Shown here: in pieces, positions 58,501 to 64,000 of the stretch
Layout: each line of letters begins with the position of its first letter
Numbering within the stretch: position 1 is the first letter of the stretch
The notes under the pieces: model-generated
Databases searched by the model: none
Told to the model about the DNA's origin: nothing
Seen by the model: only the letters and a program-made list of their open reading frames with translations
Translations under genes and position numbers: made by a program
NCBI GenBank assembly: GCA_030847615.1
Contig: JAUMIR010000002.1
Span: forward strand, 289,892,028 to 289,956,027
DNA length: 64,000 nucleotides
Reading direction: 5' to 3'
DNA from: Gambelia wislizenii
Taxonomy: Eukaryota; Chordata; Lepidosauria; Squamata; Crotaphytidae

Positions 58501-61500
58501 TGGCAGCAAGGAGAGGAAGCTGAAGAAAACCAAGGGGGAAAGGGAGGGGAGAGGAACCAAGACATGTTAAAAGCAGCTGGAAAGATGGGCTGGAGTGGAT
58601 CTATGTGCAAGGAAGGAAAGGAAAGGAAAGGAGCCCTTTCTGAGGGAGACAACCCTCAAATTCCCTGTCTCTCTCTCACACACACACTCACTCTCTCCAA
58701 CGTGCCTCTCCCTCCAGCTTCTGCAATGGAGGGCTGCTGTTTCTTTCTCTTTCTCTTTCTCTTTAGTTTTGGAAAGGCTGTTTTGTTTGTTTTTTTAAAA
58801 AAGCCAGCAGGAGGTTTTTGGAGGAGGAGGGTAAGAGGGGGCTCCTCCCGGCTGTCTCCTTTGTCAGATTAAGGAGGCCAACATGGGGCCCTCTCTTGAC
58901 CTCGGGGCCCCCTCTTGACCTCAGGGCCCCCTGCCAATGCTGATTTGGCAGACAGGTTAAACCGGCCCTGCGTACATGGAATTGTTTAGGTATAGAGGAG
59001 TATTCAGATTGATGAGCTCTGGACAATTCAACAATTTTACAACAGCCATCACTGGGTCTGTGAACAACATCTTTTTCAAAAATCACAGCTGTTCAAAGTA
59101 GTAGAGCAAGCAGTTGCACATTCTACCATACCCCACCCCACTCACCATATGGCTAATTTGGCTAGTTGTGACAGTACAACCACCACCATCCCAATACATT
59201 GAAACTGAAATGTTACAGACAGCCATGCATTTCCCCAAACCAAACTGAGGATACTCACTTCTTCACTTCCACTACTGATTCAGGCAGCCTGCGAGATGTT
59301 GCTAGGAGCAAAGCTACTGTGAGCTCAGCAGTGGCATCTGTCAGAATGTCTGGTGTATACCCCACACGGATCCCACTAGAATATGAAAGAGGCAGTTAGA
59401 GTCTTCTGTGTTTGGATCCACAAAGGCACCTACTTAATAGCATCACTTTGCTTCCCATTTCTTTGATGCAAGTATTTGTAAGGCAGGGCGATCTGAGCAC
59501 TACCAGCACAAAATGAGTAAGATGGACGGGCAGGATTCTTTGCCCTCAGGGGAGAAATATGTTAATATCTTAATTTAAAAGCCTATGAACATATCCATAT
59601 AATATAAGCAAAAGGTTTTATTTTACATGATTAAGGGGATGGAGGAGAGGAGAGGTTCTTTGTCTCAGGGCTTGTCTGCACAAGCAATTTACCCCATCTT
59701 GCAGCCATGCAGTCCTGTCAACACAGGGCTTTTGCCCTGTTTTGCCCCCAGGCAGTCCTCATGACCTATGGGGCTAAGGCGGGGCTAAAGTGGGGCGGGG
59801 GGATAGGGGTTGATAACATGTTTTAACAAAATAACTGTTTAAATGCTTTCTAGCCAAAATAAAATGGATTGGGCCCCATGTGACTGCAGGAACCCATTCT
59901 GACCCACCCAGTCACTCTTCTTGATCCAGAAAGAGCGCCCACAGCATGTGACCAAGGCTGGTCACATGCAGGGGGCCTTGCTTAAGTGCTATGAGTCTCC
60001 TGCATTAATTCAGAGAGTGGGACACAGTGCTGGTGGTGGCTGCAAGGATGGGCCAGTGTGTTCATCTGGACTCCTGCCTGTTTCGTCCAGGTAATGGGAG
60101 GAATTACCTGTTAAGTCCAGGTAATGGGAGGAATGCCTGTTTCATCCAGGTAATGGGAGGAAGCCAGTGTATCCTGGCCCATGTAGATCAGCTCTCAGTG
60201 AATTAATAAATTGGCCCACAGCTAGGATACTATAAACTAAGTAAGATAAATATCAGGACCTATTTCTACCCTAGAGAGCCTGTGTGGTATAGTGGTTTGA
60301 GCTCCAGGCTAGGAATCAGGGAGGTCAAGGTTCAAAACTCCATTCAGCTCATGGAAATCCACAGGGTGACCGTGGGCAAATCATACTCTCTCAACCTCAG
60401 AGTAAGGCAATGGAAAATCTCCTCTGAACACATCTTGCCAAGAGAACCCTATGAGAGGTTTGCCATAGGATCACCGTAAATCAGAAATAATTTGAAGACA
60501 TGCAACGACAATGAAGTTCTACCCTATCTTTCCATACAAGGTCACTTTATATATGAGTAATTTTTAAACTGCTTAAAGCATTAATTTAGAAACACTAACA
60601 AGGGACCAAGTAAGCCAAACATAGTTTAGCACCCAAATGCATAATGGACAAACCAAGATGTAGTGTTGGTTGTGTATTTCCATTTTCCCTTCTCATTCAC
60701 CATCTCATGGCACAACAGACTTTGGAGGCAGACGGATGGCTGTAACTATGATCTACCAATTCAGACAAAGCCACAATATTCATAAATTATAGTTTGCAAA
60801 TCATGAGATCTAATTCTGGCTTGCCAGCCCAATCACAGGCTATGATTTGTTAATTTCACTGTGACACCAAATGATGATAAAGTTGATTGGCACAGTTCCT
60901 GAACCAAGGCAGTAAGAAGGAACATGCAAATGCCAAACGTAACAGTATCATCCAGCAGCTGAGTCCCTTAGAGGAACACCCCCTCCCCAGCAACAAATGT
61001 TTTCAATACCCTCTTGGAAGCCAAGTGCCAGGCCTCCTTAGATGGGGAGTTCCAGAGCAGAAGAACCATGACTGAAAAGGGTCCCATTCATGAAATAATC
61101 TTTTCAGGCTCAGAAATGCAAGTCACTTGAAACAGAACCCCCGAATAATGATAATCGATGCTACACAAGTTTGGCCAGTTTGGAGCTTTCTACCCTCCAT
61201 GACACACTTCAGGGCAGAGTACCTATTCCCACTGAAACCAGAAGCAGCCAGAAGTCCAGTTGCAGTTTCAGAAAAGGGTGATTTTCACTGGAAACAAGAC
61301 ACACTGCTAGTAGCACAGGGGAGGAGGGAGTGCATTTTATTTAGAAGGAAGACAGGGTTTCCTGGAGATTCCTGCTCTAAGGTTATGTGGAAGTCCAAAC
61401 AACAGCAGACACTCTATTAAAGAATAAGGGCCCAGCAATATCTTAGGCACAATGCATGTGTCTTAACTGCAACAACTAATTCTCCACCACCACCACCACC

Positions 61501-61668
61501 CTGGGGCAAAGCAGCTACAGACAGAGAACAATTTTAAAGGAGTAGGAAAAGCAACTCCTATATAAGTGGAAGCCCTATGATGCTCCGAGTCTTACCGTTT
61601 TTTAATTTCAGGAATAGCAAGATGGTCATATCCTACAGACAATGTACTGATTACTTTCAGGGATGGCC
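46405..61668 (-). CDS. GRHPR: GRHPR, glyoxylate/hydroxypyruvate reductase, 3' seven coding exons (partial)
   Basis: Cytosolic NAD(P)H-dependent reductase of the D-2-hydroxyacid dehydrogenase family; converts glyoxylate to glycolate and hydroxypyruvate to D-glycerate. Exons, 5' to 3': 61668-61596, 59375-59259, 53599-53511, 51888-51784, 49063-48928, 47096-46966, 46526-46405. They total 773 nt and join in one frame, giving the last 256 residues of a protein that is 328 aa in human. The substrate loop STLSVGYDH, dinucleotide fold [10 protein letters not shown], catalytic Arg in NTSRG, Glu in TTPEP and His in LPHIGS (R245, E274, H293 in human numbering) are all present. Ends SELKL. Exons 1-2 are beyond the right edge; no candidate was found in 61669-64000. 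Confidence 0.95.
46966..47096 (-). CDS. GRHPR: GRHPR coding exon 8
   Basis: Encodes [20 protein letters not shown], then [20 protein letters not shown], with the catalytic Glu in TTPEP. Acceptor ATAAG, donor GTAAGT. Confidence 0.95.
48928..49063 (-). CDS. GRHPR: GRHPR coding exon 7
   Basis: Encodes [20 protein letters not shown], then [20 protein letters not shown] and the Arg-containing INTSR. Acceptor CAAG, donor GTGAAA. Confidence 0.95.
50370..51715 (+). pseudogene. L1-type LINE ORF2 fragment, degenerate
   Basis: Reverse-transcriptase blocks in order: [92 protein letters not shown] and YLGVNI. Interrupted by stops at least at 50808, about 51093 and 51238, and frameshifted. The 5' endonuclease part is missing. 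Sits in GRHPR intron 6, antisense to the gene. Confidence 0.88.
51784..51888 (-). CDS. GRHPR: GRHPR coding exon 6
   Basis: Encodes [20 protein letters not shown], then [14 protein letters not shown]. Acceptor CTAG, donor GTGAGA. Confidence 0.93.
51975..52025. repeat. Short tandem duplication
   Basis: TTTACAAAATGTGTCTGCGA and TTTACAAAATGTGTCTGTGA, about 24 bp apart, in GRHPR intron 5. Confidence 0.7.
52085..52205. mobile_element. hAT-type MITE remnant
   Basis: GTGGGGAAATCTGGTCCTCC, GGGAGTACAACTCCCACTGG and GTTCCCTACTCCTGG resemble hAT MITE ends; no target duplication. Confidence 0.4.
53058..53206 (+). mobile_element. Sauria-type SINE, 3' half
   Basis: ATTAGCTAACACACATTGGA, GCTTAATGCAGTGTAGATGT, GTAAGCCACTCTGA and (AAAT)n tail at about 53178-53201. 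Nearly the same as the 3' half of 3094-3356. Confidence 0.75.
53511..53599 (-). CDS. GRHPR: GRHPR coding exon 5
   Basis: Encodes [20 protein letters not shown], then VGIIGLGRI, including the start of the Rossmann GxGxxG motif. Acceptor GCAG, donor GTAAAC. Confidence 0.95.
54672..54715. repeat. (GT)n / (GTGC)n microsatellite
   Basis: About ten GT units, then GTGCGTGCGTGCGTGCG, inside the palindromic element. Confidence 0.85.
54730..56030. repeat. Large imperfect palindrome with arms of about 0.6 kb
   Basis: Centre near 55398. Left 55050-55187 and right 55600-55745 are inverse complements over about 140 bp (for example GGACTGTCAGTCCCATCATC in the left arm and GATGATGGGACTGACAGTCC in the right). 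The match continues outward through GGCCTCCGGCTGCCCCCC / GGGGGGCAGCCGGAGGCC. Smaller hairpin units made of GAGGCCCAACGACAGCAA and TTGCTGTCGTTGGGCCTC are repeated in each arm. All long ORFs here on either strand are shadows of this repeat. Confidence 0.85.
56778..57015. mobile_element. Pogo/Tigger-like MITE, nested
   Basis: TA flanks at 56776-56777 and 57016-57017. Ends TAGTAGGACCCCTGTATCCA and, from the right, TAGTAGGCCCCTCTTATCCA. Same family as 6871-7126. Confidence 0.8.
57165..57661 (+). mobile_element. CR1 3' end, nested and decayed
   Basis: Reads TTGGTCAGACCTCACCTGGA, AGGGAGCTGGGTATGCTTAG, ATTAGGAAGAACTTCCTGAC and ends TATGATTCTATGATTCTA. Homologous to 5684-6235 but with deletions and frameshifts, hence older. 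Confidence 0.85.
57776..58119 (+). mobile_element. hAT-type nonautonomous element, 344 bp, nested
   Basis: Target duplication CTCTAGCC / CTGTAGCC (7 of 8). TIRs CAGTGGTTCTTAACTTGGGG and, from the right, CAGTGGTTCTTAACCTTTTC. Reverse-orientation relative of 28380-28760. Confidence 0.85.
58245..58475 (+). mobile_element. tRNA-derived SINE, nested
   Basis: GACCAGGGTTTAAATCCTTA, ACTCAGCCATGAAATACCCA, CTTGGGCAAGTCACACTGTC, GACTTGAAGGCACATGGGCA. Same family as 60276-60515. Confidence 0.7.
59259..59375 (-). CDS. GRHPR: GRHPR coding exon 4
   Basis: Encodes [20 protein letters not shown], then [18 protein letters not shown]. Acceptor TAG, donor GTGAGT. The nested hAT composite ends only 288 bp downstream of this exon's donor. 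Confidence 0.95.
60077..60163. repeat. Three-unit tandem repeat, about 30 bp per unit
   Basis: GTCCAGGTAATGGGAGGAAT occurs three times with small changes (TTTCGTCCAGG, TTAAGTCCAGG, TTTCATCCAGG). In GRHPR intron 3. Confidence 0.8.
60276..60515 (+). mobile_element. tRNA-derived SINE, near full length
   Basis: GAGCCTGTGTGGTATAGTGG (A box), GGTTCAAAACTC (B box), GGGCAAATCATACTCTCTCA, CACATCTTGCCAAGAGAACC, AGGATCACCGTAAATCAGAA, TTTGAAGACATGCAACGACA. Antisense to GRHPR, intron 3. Confidence 0.75.
61596..61668 (-). CDS. GRHPR: GRHPR coding exon 3 (human numbering)
   Basis: Encodes [20 protein letters not shown], then EIKK. Acceptor GCAG, donor GTAAG. First GRHPR exon inside the window. Confidence 0.93.
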
Positions 61669-63795
61669 CTGCAAAAGTAAAGACCGCACAGTTAAAACAA
61701 GGCATTAAGGGGAAAACTAATAGCTCCCTACCCCTGCAAAAGGCACAGAATGCTGGACCCTATCAGTAAAAGGGCTGGAATGTTTTTTGTTTTGTTTTTG
61801 CTGTACACCAACTGATGCAACATTCACCGCCAATAAAGTTTATTTTATAGCAGTAACATATGTCAGTGTTTGGTACCAAATGAAGTCTTGGTGGGGCCTG
61901 CAACTAAACTGAATTCCAGAACAGAACAATAAGATTTTGAAACAACATCAAAAGTTTAAAGCATAAATCAAAACAGAGGGTTTAGGTAAACATGGATACA
62001 AACTTCAGTTGATTCATCTGTGTAATTAATCAATACAAACATGTGAAATTCAAATTCATACACCCAGACAGTAAGTACTAGTACTAGTAGAAACTGGGAT
62101 TCTGGAATGTGCCACTCTCATGCAAGACACACAGAGAGAGCTCCACTTTCTTCTGCCAGATGAAAATTCTGCTATATGTAAATCTATTCAAATTGAACCA
62201 ATCTACTAGTTTTCAAAAAAGTTTATATCCACAAAAGCTCGTGCAAAAATGAAAACCAGTTAGTCTTAAAAGTGCTGCTACATTTCTTTTGGTTTTCTTC
62301 CCTATTCCTTCCTCCTTTTTACGTAATCAATTGAATAATTATTTTAAACTGAACATTTAATTGATTCACTAGCTTTAACACACAGTCTGACTAATCATAC
62401 TTTTCAAAGCTGAAATCTGTGTTGGCCTATTTTTAACCTGCATGTAATTTTTGAAACGTATAACAGCATCATCTTTTTTTTTTTCATTAACAAAAAAATA
62501 AAAAAAATAATGAAACATATCACAGCATCATCTTTAAAATGCCAAGAGCTAAGACTGGTCACACCTCAAAACTTCACCATATAAAACCCTCTTCTCTGTT
62601 CAACTGCCAACTGCCATCTGATGGAAGTTGTTGTGTGTTTGGTGAATACACCCAGCCAAAGATGTGGTTCCAAGCTGGGCTGACAGCATGGATAAGCTTG
62701 GGCTATATGGTGACAGCCCTAGAATAAGGATCAGGATTGTGCCACCCACTCTAGACCTATTTAAAGCTCAAATATGGATAATTCACATAGCTGAGTAGGA
62801 ACTGACAGGCACATAGCTTAACACACATAGACCCAAATCTGCATGATTACTCTCTTACATTTGGACAGTTCAGATGGCACAACTAGGCTAGGTGCAGACA
62901 CAAGGGTGCTATTTCTGGGTAACACAAGTAGAAGAAAACTACTGTGTTCATTGTGCTGTGGACATCCCATAGCATCTGGCTGGCTGCTATGGAAACAGAA
63001 TACTGAACCAGACAGGCCAGGGATCTGATCCAGCATGACTCCTCTTATGTTTTGATGGCCAGCACATGGACAGTTGGGGGACTGAGAGGAGGCATGCTGT
63101 GAGACCCCATTCCTTCACCATATGTTGATAACCTGAGCAGGACTGATATAAAGAGTGCAAGCAAACTGTAACTTGATTGCCTTGGTTTCAAGTGAGTTGG
63201 AGGTGATTTGAAGTACACTGAAGGCACACCATTCTGTATTCACTTGGGAAAACGAGTCAGAAGAGCAGTTGTCTTATCCCACATCCAATCAGTAAATCAC
63301 ATTATTAAAAACAATGGGCTTTCCCGCTCTGTCCCTCTGTACAGTACTTAACATAATGTGGAATGGAGACTGAAATCCCTACAAAGCTTCAACATTATGG
63401 TGTCTGGTAATATTTAACCACCAAGGCCAGAGTTTTTCATTTTGCAGGGTAGGGGATGAAGAAACATACAAATATAAATGCAAAATAAAAGCAAAGGATT
63501 TAACAGAACATTTTGGCTGGTGGAATTTTTTCTCTAGACAGTCTGTCTGGCCAGATAATCCTGGGGAGCAGGATACAAGCCTTCACAGAAGGAAAGAGAT
63601 AAGAAGAATGAAGCTGGAATTGGTTCCAATCCCAGGAATTTACTGAAGTCTCTACCCCCATTAAATAAATAAGGAACCCTCGCCCCTGTTAAATAAACAA
63701 AGAACTTACAGATTCAGCCTCATGCAGGTTCAGTAGTATGGTGTATTCAGATCAGTACCTGGGAGCAGAATGAAATTTGACTTCCCCTTGTAAGG
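61669..63795. other. GRHPR: GRHPR intron 2 (5' part beyond window)
   Basis: No coding exon found on the minus strand. A degenerate repeat fragment related to 3668-3805 lies near 62210-62300 (TTAGTCTTAAAAGTGCTGCT). The A-rich 62460-62540 holds a short duplication (ACAGCATCATCTTT twice). The rest is unassigned. Confidence 0.5.
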
Positions 63796-64000
63796 AGCCC
63801 CGGTAGCGCAGTGGTTAAATGCTAGTACCGCAGCCACAAGGTTGTGTGTTCAATACTACAGGGCTCCAAGGTTGACTCAGTCTTCCATCCTTCCGTAGGT
63901 CAGTAAAATGAGTACCCAGCTTGTTGGGGGCAATTAGGTAACACATTGTAAACTACTTAGAGAGTGCACTGATAAGTGGTACAGAAATATAAATGCTATT
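63796..64000 (+). mobile_element. Sauria-type tRNA-derived SINE, running to the window edge
   Basis: GGAGCCCCGGTAGCGCAGTG, GTTGTGTGTTCAATACTACA, GGTTGACTCAGTCTTCCATC, CAGTAAAATGAGTACCCAGC, TTGTTGGGGGCAATTAGGTA and a 3' end GTACAGAAATATAAATGC. Better preserved than 3094-3356. It is the best single marker for a squamate source. Confidence 0.85.

Larger units (their letters stand above)
56663..58970. mobile_element. 2.3-kb hAT element with nested insertions and perfect TSD
   Basis: Perfect 8-bp target duplication CGTACATG at 56655-56662 and 58971-58978. Ends CAGGGCTGGTTTAAGG and, from the right, CAGGGCCGGTTTAACC. Subterminal GGGGCCCCCATATGTTTTTC matches the short MITEs at 21156-21358 and 27745-28210. 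It contains a Tigger-like MITE (56778-57015), a CR1 end (57165-57661), another hAT (57776-58119) and a SINE (58245-58475). No transposase frame seen. In GRHPR intron 4. Confidence 0.88.

Noticed and set aside
61669..64000. GRHPR exons 1-2
   Set aside because: No minus-strand segment with the expected residues and splice borders was found; they are assumed to be beyond the window.
1..64000. CRISPR arrays, phage, defence systems or operons
   Set aside because: The window is vertebrate nuclear DNA; direct repeats present are minisatellites, microsatellites and transposons without regular spacer structure.

Overview
This window is vertebrate nuclear DNA, and almost certainly comes from a squamate reptile (lizard or snake). 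Introns follow the GT..AG rule and the genes are multi-exon. The repeats include tRNA-headed Sauria-type SINEs, a 5S-rRNA-headed SINE, CR1 and L2 3' ends, and many hAT and pogo/Tigger-like MITEs. The species was not determined. No prokaryotic, viral, CRISPR or operon-like structure was seen.

Three protein genes are supported, in the order POLR1E (-) / ZBTB5 (+) / GRHPR (-). This is the POLR1E-ZBTB5-GRHPR neighbourhood known from human 9p13, with POLR1E and ZBTB5 divergent and ZBTB5 and GRHPR convergent. All twelve coding exons of POLR1E lie between 21518 and 1187. I joined them by splice phase into one open frame of 410 codons plus stop. ZBTB5 has one large coding exon (40591-42618, 675 aa). 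A CpG island at about 26520-27720 is its likely promoter and non-coding first exon. GRHPR is cut by the right edge: its last seven coding exons (human exons 3-9) run from 61668 down to 46405, and exons 1-2 must lie beyond base 64000.

Region by region: 1-1186 is POLR1E 3' UTR or flank. 1187-21518 is POLR1E, with introns carrying SINEs, CR1, MITEs, a LINE fragment and a Tigger-like element swollen by a GC-rich minisatellite. 21519-26500 is intergenic, with a LINE 3' end, a Tigger-like MITE, an L2 remnant and a 5S-SINE broken by a hAT MITE. 26520-27720 is the CpG island. 27588-40586 is the proposed ZBTB5 intron 1, with hAT MITEs, an L2 remnant, Tigger-like MITEs and two foldback hairpins. 42619-46300 is ZBTB5 3' UTR or intergenic DNA with a dead mariner. 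46405-64000 is GRHPR, whose introns hold an L1 fragment, a 2.07-kb transposon containing a ~1.25-kb palindrome, and a 2.3-kb nested hAT composite.

The genes do not form a pathway. POLR1E serves RNA polymerase I, ZBTB5 is a BTB zinc-finger transcription factor, and GRHPR detoxifies glyoxylate and hydroxypyruvate. I did not find a convincing new multi-gene system. The most unusual material is in the mobile elements: the palindromic TIR element in GRHPR intron 4, the nested hAT with perfect target duplications, the minisatellite-bearing Tigger-like elements, two near-perfect hairpins beside or within ZBTB5, and a possible in-frame ZBTB5 exon-1 start codon. All homology statements are from memory and reading; no database search was run.
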